Assembly: GCA_025667525.1 (NCBI GenBank)
Contig: JANFOE010002249.1
Coordinates: forward strand, 41,085-105,084
DNA from: Glebionis coronaria
Taxonomy: Eukaryota; Streptophyta; Magnoliopsida; Asterales; Asteraceae
Length of the DNA stretch: 64,000 nt
Direction of reading: 5' to 3'
The notes beneath the pieces are model-generated. The model searched no databases. It was not told the DNA's origin and was given only the letters and a program-made list of their open reading frames with translations. A program made the position numbers and the translations under genes. Shown in pieces: positions 55,520 through 64,000 of this stretch. Within the stretch, counting starts at the first letter, position 1, and every line of letters begins with the position of its first letter.

Positions 55520-57494
55520 GGCTTGGTGGGTTTATGCCCCACCTATTTAGGAAGAATACCCATTGTTTGACTATAGATATGCCATTTAATAGATAAATAA
55601 TTATTAATTATTAATTAGCTATATTTATATCCAAAGTAGAGTAATTGACATGTTGTGTAATATTTTTTTTTCTTTGAACACTTTTGGGGTCCATTTATAT
55701 TTTACTTCTTTTCTAAACGAGATTGGATTATTTTTTAGTCCATTTATATTAATTTACTTTTCATATGAATTTACATTCGTTTTATTTAAACTAATCTTAG
55801 TTGGACAAAATTAACGATAAACAATCCTATTATTATAGCTAATATGTAAAAAAATAACAATATTTAAAAAAACATATAATAACTTTAGTAAATAGAGAGT
55901 TTAGATTACAATCACAAAAGTTTTACATTTGTCTTCGAGAACGGATATATTTTTCAAACACGAGTTGTCGACTTGAATACATGTTCCCATTCAGATGTCC
56001 TATCAGTCATATACCTTCTCCATTGTGGGTGAGTTGATGGTATTGAACGACCTTCTCGTAAAACTAGATTAATGAAATGACCCCCCACACATGCAATAAC
56101 TACAAGGCTAGTTGATTCTGACTCATGTGGACCGGACCAAAGAGAAAAGCACGTAGAACTAAGTATAGCACTTTCTACCATGGAAATGAATACAACCGGT
56201 CTTTTATAAAATGAAGCGATAATTAACCCTGTATCTGGCATTGACATCCATTTACCTTCAAAACATGTTCTCGAAAAATCCACGGTGTCTCAAATGTAAT
56301 CAAATCATGTAGAAGTAAATATATTCATGTAATATTGCTTGTGATACCTTAACTCTTGTCGAACTAGAGACCACATATTTTCATCGCGACCAATGCCAAC
56401 GACAACTGACCGAAATTCACAGTTTCCATCATCTTTGACATTGTTTAACTCTCCGATATAGTGATGAAAGATAACTGGAATATGATCGAGTAAAGGGTTT
56501 GTCACAAGTTCTTCGTTTAAATTCACAAACATACTATGGCTCGCGGGTACCTCATTTAAATCCACAAACATACCATGTCTGAAATGTCAGTTATCATTTT
56601 CTAAGACGTTATGTAGATTGCACTGCTTGATTTTGTTAAGTGTAAAAATAAAAATAAATAATAATTTGTGTTTTTATTTGAATATTTATAGTCTTGTGAT
56701 TCGTTGATTTTTTAATATAACATATATGTTTTATAATGACGGGCGCTTTTAAAAACAATAATGTACTTAATAAAATTTACTAAAATATAACGTTAGTCCT
56801 TTATAATAATAGGTGTTTTTAAATTTTTGAAAAATAATAATAATTACTTTTTGTTTTATTTATAATTTTTACTTACTAAAATCTTAATTTAAATAAAAAT
56901 TATTCGTACTCTACAAATTTTGACACAGTATATTTTCATACAATATTATAAAAGATATTTTGTAAAACAAGAAATTGTTCACAACATCATATGCATATGC
57001 ATGTAAGATAGATTGAACTTTTATTTTTAATAGATTTATTCTTGTTTTTAACAGTGTTTAATTTGTTTAAATATTGTCTTAATCAAGTTTAACTTTATAA
57101 ATATTTATTTAAATATTGTTTTGAAAACGACGAGCAAGATTAGGGATAAAAAAAAACTACACCCAACCTTTTTAATAAAAAGATAATAAAATATATAAAA
57201 TAAATATTAGTCACGGCGTTGGCCACAAAATATTTGTCACGGCATTTAGTTTCATTTTTCATAACTAAAGTTAACTTATAAACTTTTCTAAAGATATATA
57301 AAAGAAAAGTAAATCACTTAATTAATAGAAGCTTTAATGAAACCAATAATTGCATAATAATTAGTCAAGTATTTAATGCATTTTATCTCATTAAAATCTT
57401 TGTTACAAATTACAAGAAAAAAATGATTAGCACAATTAACTAAGTGGTTAAATGATTAAATATGGTCAATGGGTGGGTATAAACCATATGACTC
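55520..57494 (-). mobile_element. Mutator-like element inside LINE ORF1
   Basis: 1975 bp between perfect 9-bp direct repeats TTATCTTAG (55511-55519, 57495-57503). Ends are weakly inverted: GGGTTTATGCCCCACC on the left, GGTTTATACCCACCC reading in from the right. AT-rich, and it carries an OTU-like pseudogene. No MURA transposase, so non-autonomous. Confidence 0.8.
55954..56571 (-). pseudogene. OTU-like cysteine protease fragment
   Basis: One frame, interrupted by two TGA codons between 56283 and 56305. Residues NVKDDGNCEFRSVVVG carry the OTU catalytic Asp-x-x-Cys box, RQELRYHKQYY follows, then KWMSMPDTGLIIASFYKRPV and GGHFINLVLREG, with the catalytic-type His. Such OTU domains accompany FAR1/MULE-type transposase genes in plant genomes. 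Family role: cleavage of ubiquitin or ubiquitin-like conjugates. The N-terminal part repeats MFVDLNEVPASHS / MFVNLNEELVT. Both stops fit CGA-to-TGA changes, typical of methylated transposon DNA. Confidence 0.75.
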
Positions 57495-58131
57495 TTATCT
57501 TAGTGGAAGCTGGGAATGAGTCAACGAAAAATGACATGGTCATAAATTTGGTGGATAAGTGCAACTCAACTAATAACAAAGACGTGGCAGTCAATGGGGA
57601 AAACAATAGTAGAATAGAAGAGGGTTTGGTGGGTAACTGCAGCACGAATTTAGATGGTGGAAACGATACTGGTGAAATCATGTTAAAGTGTAGCAATCAG
57701 GTCAATAAAAAACGCAAGGTATCTATGGGAGGCTCATATGAGAAATGCTCACAGGTAAATGGGAAAGTGTATAGTAGAAGGCAAAAGTCAAGAAGAGGAA
57801 GCATTAAGCTGCCTAAAATGGCCGTGAGACAAAAAAGAAGACGGTCTAGCTCATTTGGGACTAGCACGAACAGCAAGGGACAAGGGTCTTTAAAGACCCA
57901 AAAGGAATCACATACGATGGCGTTGGAACCAAGAAAAAGCAATGGTAATAATCGTAATGCTAAGTTGTCGAGTTCGATAAGTACGGAGAAAGTTAGAGAG
58001 GTTGGTGAACAAATTGGCATTATATGGGAAAAGTCATTGGATAGTGTGGGAAAAGAGGTGAACAAGAATGGAACTCTAAAGCCTGGTATATAGGTACGTC
58101 CTGGCCTATTAATCGTTTTTTAAATGTGTGA

Positions 58132-61100
58132 ATGAAAGTTATCTCTTTAAACATTAGAGGGTTGGGTTCGGATGATAAAAAAGGGTGGATCAAATCTATT
58201 TGTCAAAAAGAACGTCCTGAAATAATTGCTTTACAAGAAACAAAGTGTGGAGTCATCGACGAGTTTGTGATCGAGGATATGTGGGGAGGCAGGAACTTTG
58301 GATACGTCCAAAAAGAGGCGTCTGGTAATTCAGGAGGTCTTTTAATCGTATGGGATAATAATGTTTTTTCGTGTAAGCAAGCAGTGGGAGACGATAGATT
58401 CATTGCTGTAAAGGGTGAGTGGAAAGGCATTAGTGGTGATATGTTCTTCGTTTGTATTTATGGGCCTCATGTGGGTACACAGAAAACTTCGTTATGGAGT
58501 AGACTTGCAAATTTGATGAGTAGCGGGTGTAGCAGGAACGATGTGTGGTGTTTATGTGGGGATTTTAACGAAGTTAGATGCGAGGATGATAGGAAAAACA
58601 CTCAATTTCAATCGAAGGAGGCTGATGAGTTTAATGACTTCATAAACTTGGCTCGGCTTGTGGAAATTCCTATGGGGGGTAGGCGATTTACAAGAGTAAG
58701 TGATGATGGTAGTAAATTTAGCAAGTTGGATCGATTTTTAGTTTCCGAGGCTTTCAAAAGCAAGTGGAGTAATCTGGCGGTGGTTGCATTGGATCGGAAA
58801 CTGTCTGATCATTGTCCAATTTTGATAAAAGATATGGATGTTAATTTTGGTCCCAAGCCATTTCGGGTTTTTGATATATGGTTGGAAGAGGAAGACATTA
58901 ACAAAATAGTTACCAATGCTTGGAGTAAAGAGGTTAAGGGTCGTCGACCTGATTGCGTGTTTAGAGATAAACTTAAAAATGTCAAGGGTGCTTTAAAAGA
59001 ATGGAGTAAGGCGAGGTTTGGAGCTGTGGATAATTGCATCGAAACACATAGGAAAATCGCTATGAAGTGGGAACTGGAAGCCGAATCTCGCGACTTGAAC
59101 GAAAGTGAGTGGTCAGAATGGTTGGAGGCAAGGAGGTCATGGATTGACAAAGATAGAGAAAAGTGTTGTATGCTCAAACAAAAGGCACGAGTTAAGTGGG
59201 ACGTTGAAGGCGACGAGAATACTAAGTTTTTTCACGCAATGATTAAGAGGAGGAACAATAAAAGTTTACGCGGTCTGATGATCAATGAAATATGGTGTGA
59301 AGATCCGAAGAAAATCAAAGAGGAGTTGTTTCGTTATTATAAAGCATTATTCACTGAATGCAATAAGGTCAGACCTACTTTTATGTGTGAAAGAGTGGCT
59401 AAGCTATCTGATGGCGAGGCAGCATTGTTGGAAGTAGGAATTGAAGAAAAGGAGGTTTTTGAAGCGCTGTGTGCATGTGGAAGCGACAAGGCCCCTGGTC
59501 CCGACGGATTTAATTTCAAGTATATTAAAGAGTTTTGGGATCTTTTCAAACGTGATTTAGTTGTTGCTATTCGGTGGTTTTGGGAAAAGATGGAAGTGTC
59601 GATGGGGTGCAATGCCTCATTTGTGACGCCCATTCCTAAAGTAAATGATCCCATCGGGCTAAAGGACTTCCGTCCCATTAGCTTGATTGGTTGTTACTAC
59701 AAAATAGTGTCTAAAATTATGGCCGAGAGGGTTAAGAAGGTTATTGGGCATGTAGTAGGCGATGTTCAAAATGCTTTTATTCAAGGGAGATCTATATTGG
59801 ATGGTATCCTGATTGCAAATGAAGCGGTGGATTACATGAGAAAGAAAAAGATGCAGGGTTTGATATTAAAGGTTGATTTTGAGAAAGCGTACGATTGTAT
59901 TAACTGGAAATTTTTTATCGATATTATGAAACGTATGAAATTTGGGGTTAAATGGTGTAGACGGGTCGAATCATGTTTAGCTTCGGCATCTATGTCTATT
60001 TTGGTGAATGGGTCTCCTACGAACGAGTTTCGGATGGAGAGGGGGGTGAGACAAGGAGACCCACTGTCTCCTTTCTTATTTATTTTAGCTGCCGAAGGTT
60101 TAAATGCTATCGTGAAAGAAGCGGTCACAAAAGGTATTTTTAAAGGAGTTTTGGTGGGAAATGACGAGGTATGTGTTTCTCATCTTCAGTATGCGGATGA
60201 CACAATATTTTTTGGGGAATGGGATAGAGACAACGCTCAAAACTTAATGTGTATTTTAAAAAGCTTTGAGGAAGCCTCGGGCCTAAAAGTAAATTTAAAT
60301 AAAAGTAGACTATATGGTGTGGGGGTCTCCTCGGTTGAAGTGGAAGATATGGCACGCCATATGTGTTGTAGTGTGGGGGAGTTCCCATTTGTGTATTTGG
60401 GGCTTCCGATTGCCGCAAACATGAGACGGGTAAGTACATGGAGACCCGTGGTCGAAAAGGTTAAGAAGCGTCTTTCTGAATGGCGAGCTAAAACGATATC
60501 TTTTGGTGGAAGGTTGACCTTGATTAAATCAGTCTTGGGTAGTTTGCCGTTGTATTATTTCTCGATGTTCCGTGTGCCTTCTTGTGTGATCAATCAGCTT
60601 GAGAGTATTGGGAGAGATTTTTTTTGGGGTGGGTCGGGTGAGGGCAGAAAAATGCCTTGGGTCAAATGGGATAATGTTCTATCTTCATATGGGTTGGGTG
60701 GTTTAAATATTGGGTCTTTGAGGGCTAAAAATTGGGCTTTAGTGGGAAAATGGTGGTGGAGGTTTTGGGCGGAATGTGATGCGCTTTGGGTTAAGGTGAT
60801 TAGGAGTATTCATGGTAGCGATGGGGGTTTGACGGACGGGGAAGGTTTTAGAGATAGTAATAATAGAGGTGTATGGAGGGGCATAGTAAAAGTAGGTCGT
60901 GATATTGATCAAGTAGGGGTTGAGTTTACATCATCTATTGTTAAGAAGGTTGGGACCGGGAACAATACAACTTTTTGGATAGATAGATGGGTAGGAAACC
61001 GAAGGTTATGTGATATTTTTCCTAGGTTATTTCATTTAGACAGGTGTAAGGAGGCTCGGGTGGCGTATAAGGGGTCGTGGGTCAATGGGGTATGGACGTG

Positions 61101-61827
61101 GGTATGGGATTGGGTGAGGGAACCTCGAGGTAGGGGATGTGGTGATTTAGAGCAGATGCTTAGGATTTTAAATGATATTAATTTGTCACAGGATGGTAGG
61201 GATTGTTGGAGATGGACTCTCACCGAAGACAACAAGTTTACTGTTAAAGCTCTTGCAAGACTAATGGACGAGAAACGGGTTCAAACGGATCAATTGGGCC
61301 ATGAGACAGTGTGGAATAAACTTGCTCCTAAGAAAGTGAATGTTTTCGTCTGGCGAGTTCTGAAAGGAAGACTACCGGTTCTCACCGAGCTTGATAAAAG
61401 AGGTATTGACCTACATACTCTTTTATGTCCGTGTTGTAGTAATAATGTAGAGTCAATCAATCACTCCATGTTATTATGCGATATGGCTTGGAAAATATGG
61501 GAGAAAGTATTTACTTGGTGGAAGTTCGGTATTGTGGACGTCTTTACCATAAGTGAGTTATTTAGACATCATGGGCGTGGATCAGTAACTAAGGAAATAA
61601 AATCGTTATGGCAAGTAGTGATTTGGGTGACTGGTTATTTCATATGGAAAGAGCGCAATAATCGGGTCTTTTGTGAGAAAATAGCAAGCACAAACAAGAT
61701 TTTTCAAGATATCCAATTGAAGAGCTTTCAATGGGTTTCGAGACGGGCTAACAAGTATTCTTGGTGCTGGCAAAAATGGCTCCGTGAACCCTTTAAATGC
61801 ATGACAAATATTGCAGCTGTGCAATAA
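58132..61827 (+). CDS. LINE ORF2: endonuclease and reverse transcriptase
   Basis: An unbroken 1231-aa ORF, full length for plant L1 elements, starting 38 bp after ORF1. An APE-type endonuclease at ~1-235 (SLNIRGLGSDDKK, IALQETKCG, CGDFNEVRCEDDRK, LSDHCPILIK) nicks the target. RT at ~505-770 (FRPISLIGCYYKIVSKIMAE, KVDFEKAYDCINWKF, GVRQGDPLSPFLFIL, catalytic LQYADDTIFFGE near 685). A zf-RVT region at ~1059-1140 (WNKLAPKKVNVFVWRVLKGR, CPCCSNNVESINH). No RNase H domain follows. The reading shows no stop or frameshift and all named catalytic motifs are present, so the enzyme may be active even though ORF1 is broken. Confidence 0.93.
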   Translation: MKVISLNIRGLGSDDKKGWIKSICQKERPEIIALQETKCGVIDEFVIEDMWGGRNFGYVQKEASGNSGGLLIVWDNNVFSCKQAVGDDRFIAVKGEWKGISGDMFFVCIYGPHVGTQKTSLWSRLANLMSSGCSRNDVWCLCGDFNEVRCEDDRKNTQFQSKEADEFNDFINLARLVEIPMGGRRFTRVSDDGSKFSKLDRFLVSEAFKSKWSNLAVVALDRKLSDHCPILIKDMDVNFGPKPFRVFDIWLEEEDINKIVTNAWSKEVKGRRPDCVFRDKLKNVKGALKEWSKARFGAVDNCIETHRKIAMKWELEAESRDLNESEWSEWLEARRSWIDKDREKCCMLKQKARVKWDVEGDENTKFFHAMIKRRNNKSLRGLMINEIWCEDPKKIKEELFRYYKALFTECNKVRPTFMCERVAKLSDGEAALLEVGIEEKEVFEALCACGSDKAPGPDGFNFKYIKEFWDLFKRDLVVAIRWFWEKMEVSMGCNASFVTPIPKVNDPIGLKDFRPISLIGCYYKIVSKIMAERVKKVIGHVVGDVQNAFIQGRSILDGILIANEAVDYMRKKKMQGLILKVDFEKAYDCINWKFFIDIMKRMKFGVKWCRRVESCLASASMSILVNGSPTNEFRMERGVRQGDPLSPFLFILAAEGLNAIVKEAVTKGIFKGVLVGNDEVCVSHLQYADDTIFFGEWDRDNAQNLMCILKSFEEASGLKVNLNKSRLYGVGVSSVEVEDMARHMCCSVGEFPFVYLGLPIAANMRRVSTWRPVVEKVKKRLSEWRAKTISFGGRLTLIKSVLGSLPLYYFSMFRVPSCVINQLESIGRDFFWGGSGEGRKMPWVKWDNVLSSYGLGGLNIGSLRAKNWALVGKWWWRFWAECDALWVKVIRSIHGSDGGLTDGEGFRDSNNRGVWRGIVKVGRDIDQVGVEFTSSIVKKVGTGNNTTFWIDRWVGNRRLCDIFPRLFHLDRCKEARVAYKGSWVNGVWTWVWDWVREPRGRGCGDLEQMLRILNDINLSQDGRDCWRWTLTEDNKFTVKALARLMDEKRVQTDQLGHETVWNKLAPKKVNVFVWRVLKGRLPVLTELDKRGIDLHTLLCPCCSNNVESINHSMLLCDMAWKIWEKVFTWWKFGIVDVFTISELFRHHGRGSVTKEIKSLWQVVIWVTGYFIWKERNNRVFCEKIASTNKIFQDIQLKSFQWVSRRANKYSWCWQKWLREPFKCMTNIAAVQ

Positions 61828-62079
61828 CCATTTTGTGGGTCACTTCTGGTATCTTTATGCAACTGGAATTCACGGAGTAGTGTGTTATTAGTAATGTTTA
61901 TGTGTCTGTTTGTGTTGTATTTTAGTTTAAGATTGTGGCATAATCTGCTACACTTGTTAACGTTATTTTGTTGTATGGCTTTTTTCGTTGGGTCTCTTTC
62001 TCCTTAAGTAGCTTGTTGAGGAGATGGGATGCCATTTATTTTGTATCTTTTGTTAGTTTCTAATATATGTATGCCTTTC
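61828..62079 (+). other. LINE 3' UTR
   Basis: T- and G-rich untranslated DNA between the ORF2 stop and the A9 tail. Confidence 0.75.
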
Positions 62080-62088
62080 AAAAAAAAA

Positions 62089-62690
62089 GGGGCACAATCA
62101 TATTCGTGTTTATTTTGGTAATGTAAATTCAAACACTGCATCAGTACAAGACGTATAACTTTGATCAAGTGTACGAGAAAAAAATCTATAAAAGCATAAC
62201 AATCAAAAGTAGTACCAAACCAAATAATGAATAATTTCCCAATGTCTAGCTCTTTAAGCATTTCTTCCTCCTTCGCTTGTTTATCTGGAAATACACATAT
62301 ATCCCAATCTAAGTTAGCTTTGACTAAAGAAGACACATTTAGCAAGACAAGCTTCGACAAGAACAAGTAATCTCCGATTGTCAGTGAGGAAATATAAGGA
62401 GCTTTGATTTCGATAATATGGTCATATTCCTCAGGTTCAAATCTACAAACCACGTATCCATTTAACACAAATTTTTTGACACTCTTTGAAGTAATATCAA
62501 ACATCCTAAATCCATAGCAATGTGTCAAAATCAAAGTTTCCATACAAGGGCTTCCGGTCAATATATTCTGAATCAAATCTTCATCTAAATTCACTTTTGA
62601 AAGACACAGACTCCTAAGGTTATTCCAACTAGTGCGAGATTAGTAAAACAATCATTGGTGAAAAGAAAAACTCGGAGTTATGGTTATTCC
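62089..62690 (-). pseudogene. F-box/LRR copy D, lacks F-box
   Basis: An ORF from 62594 downward reads LIQNILTGSPCMETLILTHC, SKSVKKFVLNGY and IIEIKAPYISSLTIGDY, the LRR part of the F-box family. The upstream region (62595-62680) shows FFFTN-DCFT-like remnants with a deletion of the FILNPVGAISW block and then loses homology. The whole F-box half is absent and the LINE has cut its 3' end, so it is a dead fragment. More diverged than copies A-C. Confidence 0.82.
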
Positions 62691-63133
62691 GTCTGCAAAT
62701 TTTCTGGTGTTTTCTGATATGCAATTACATGAAAATAAGGAATTCAAGATTAACATTAAACTTTTATTTTCTTATCTTTGTGACTAGCCGATGTAAAACC
62801 TAGACCTTTGCCATGTTATGTTTTGTGAGTTATGTTTGGTTTTGTACGCCTTCGATTTATTGTCTATTGTTTAAGCCGGATTCAGTAATTTTAATATGTA
62901 GATTAGTTGTACTTTATATATTAAAATTGTACTGATGCGTGGACGCAAAAGTCGTGCAGATGGCCGTGTAAGAGTAACTTTGTCGAAGGTTATGGCATCA
63001 TGTAGCTCTGAACGTAATCATTATGATATTTTGCATTTTGCGATCACAAAATGTTGTTCTTAGATATGTTACAAAAGAGAAAATAGATGAGACTGGATCA
63101 TCCGATTTGCAATCATATTGGATGTACAGAAAC
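62691..63133. other. Duplicated flank of unit D
   Basis: From ~62830 it aligns first with 39395-39457 and then with 45518-45740, and so provides the empty site for Copia-3. No gene seen. Ends at the Copia-4 LTR. Confidence 0.65.
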
Positions 63134-63328
63134 TGTTGACGAGAGCAAATATCGGAGGAAAAAAACTAACCAGAGAAAGTATTGGGTGTGTTACTTAGTC
63201 ATATCCATCCCTTGTATAGTTCCTTATTTCTAGGTTTTTCTGTTGTATGTATCTTATATATGTATCTCATTGTATTGGTGAATATAATAAAAAAAAGATA
63301 TACATTCCGATTGGAATTCTCTGTAACA
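63134..63328 (+). repeat. Copia-4 5' LTR
   Basis: 195 bp, TGTTGACGAG to CTCTGTAACA. A TATA-like CTTATATATG is near 63253. The PBS TGGTATCAGAGC follows at 63329-63340. Confidence 0.85.
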
Positions 63329-63391
63329 TGGTATCAGAGCATACCGTATAGAAACTCTCGAATCCCTCGTACTTGAAACCTTGAAAACACC

Positions 63392-64000
63392 ATGTCCGAC
63401 AAAGAAACCCCTACCCCAGAAACCCGATTGATCATCCAAGATGTTCCGTTCCCAACAGGGATTATCTTAGATGACTCGAACTATCAGCTGTGGTCACAGT
63501 TGATGGAAATGCGAATAGCTGCACGTAACAAACTAGGGTTCCTCACTGGATCCTCCAAGAAACCAGCGACTGGCGAGAAACAAATTTAGAACTGGCTCAT
63601 GGACAATAACAAAGTCAAGAGCTGGCTCATCGACTCAATGAACCCCACGTTGATTCCAAGGTTCATTCGATTGAAGACTGCAAAGGAGATATGAGATGCA
63701 GTTGCGAAGACCTTTTATGATGGGACCGACGAGACCCAACTTTTTGAACTGAACCGGAGATCATTCAGCACCCGACAGAATGGTCGGCCCCTTACCGCAT
63801 ACTACAATGAACTTATCGGTATCTTCCAGGAGATCGATATGCGGTTGATGATCCAAGAAGATAACGTAACTCAGGTAGTATCCCTAAACAAAATTCTAGG
63901 GCGTCTTCGCGTGCATATTTTTCTCGCAGGCCTTGATGTGGAGTTCAATCAAGCAAGGGGTGAGATACTGAGGAAAGACCCACCACTTGATCTTGAAGCA
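63392..64000 (+). pseudogene. gag: Copia-4 Gag, with two in-frame stops
   Basis: ATG at 63392 (MSDKETPTPETRLIIQD). Reads GIILDDSNYQLWSQLMEMRI and ARNKLGFLTGSSKKP, then a TAG at 63587-63589, continuing in frame as VKSWLIDSMNPTLIPRFIRL, a TGA near 63693 where the family has Trp, then FYDGTDETQLFELNRRSFS and LTAYYNELIGIFQEIDM. This is the N-terminal half of a Copia-type Gag (UBN2/gag-polypeptide family). It is open to the window edge after that. Inactive unless the stops are artefacts. Confidence 0.85.

Larger units (their letters stand above)
53911..58093 (+). pseudogene. LINE ORF1, RNA-binding protein, split by MULE
   Basis: Left piece 53911-55519, right piece 57504-58093, about 732 aa when the insert and one TSD copy are disregarded; the codon phase is identical at both TSD copies (second codon position). 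An RRM lies at residues ~46-95 (SFMFHNFPDTWEMGNLWMVF, RYGFVRFK). A mid-protein region follows (WKMRKWDEQIQPSGRLTWLS, IGVPVSRWNEYTFKRIAALHG) typical of plant LINE ORF1, then an acidic stretch (SSSSEEEDDEVD) and a basic tail (RRQKSRRGSIKLPK, RQKRRRSSS). ORF1 binds LINE RNA. No CCHC knuckle was seen. Apart from the insert it is uninterrupted. Confidence 0.85.
53901..62088 (+). mobile_element. LINE (L1-type) retrotransposon with MULE insertion
   Basis: ORF1 with RRM, then ORF2 with endonuclease and RT, and a 3' end in A9 (62080-62088). It interrupts F-box D: the left flank ends AAGCGATAGAG and the right flank resumes GGGGCACAATC, which in copies A and B are about 30 bp apart. So there is a small target deletion rather than a clear TSD. 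The 5' UTR before ORF1 is only about 10 bp. Confidence 0.88.
63134..64000 (+). mobile_element. Copia-4, 5' end
   Basis: A short LTR, PBS and Gag start, running out of the window. The insertion site is intact at ~45735 in the duplicate (GATGTACAGAAACTG). GAAAC (63129-63133) is the candidate TSD. Confidence 0.85.

Noticed and set aside
59337..60439. Minus-strand ORFs of about 100 aa within LINE ORF2
   Set aside because: They are antisense shadows of the RT domain.

Overview
This is repeat-rich plant nuclear DNA. Copia, Gypsy, LINE, CACTA and Mutator-type elements lie nested in one another around a few host genes with plant-type introns. A eudicot is likely; Asteraceae is possible, but nothing here proves the family. 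No tRNA, rRNA or CRISPR was recognised. The host layer is a degraded tandem array, all on the minus strand, whose unit is an arogenate dehydratase (ADT)-like gene followed by an F-box/LRR gene. Two F-box copies look intact with two exons (A, 9180-10388; C, 48860-50048). Two are broken (B, 38482-39171; D, 62200-62640). All ADT copies seen are pseudogenes, found only by reading short exons. An intronless EFL1-type GTPase gene (50482-53566), head-to-head with F-box C, carries one frameshift.

Left part (1-17728): an inverted Gypsy LTR end, then the 3' half of Copia-1. Copia-2 (2323-6927, TSD AAATT) sits exactly at the PPT/LTR junction of Copia-1. Unit A follows, then a CACTA transposon starting at 10712. 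The CACTA element holds palindromic subterminal repeats, a GRF zinc-finger gene with E2F-like motifs in its promoter, a 2.8 kb array of a 41-bp repeat with higher-order structure, AT-rich repeats, a second palindrome array, and the start of a TNP2-like transposase cut off by a chromovirus LTR.

Middle (17729-37263): a decayed Tekay/Del-like Gypsy chromovirus on the minus strand. It is interrupted in its 5' leader by a young Gypsy element (25900-35303, TSD ACAAG) that encodes only Gag and a protease followed by an acidic domain and a hydrophobic segment, with no reverse transcriptase or integrase. An unassigned 0.5 kb and the 5' end of a Copia-1 relative (gag, PBS, LTR) on the minus strand follow.

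Right part (37264-64000): a 291-bp Mutator-type MITE, F-box B, Copia-3 (39458-45512, LTRs identical by eye, TSD TGTTT), the ADT pseudogene cluster, F-box C, EFL1, and a full-length LINE (53901-62088). The LINE has an intact 1231-aa ORF2, but its ORF1 is split by a 1975-bp Mutator-like element with a perfect 9-bp TSD and an OTU-protease pseudogene. Remains of F-box D and the 5' end of Copia-4 close the window. The host loci therefore form an old local duplication that repeated, partly very recent, transposition has broken apart.
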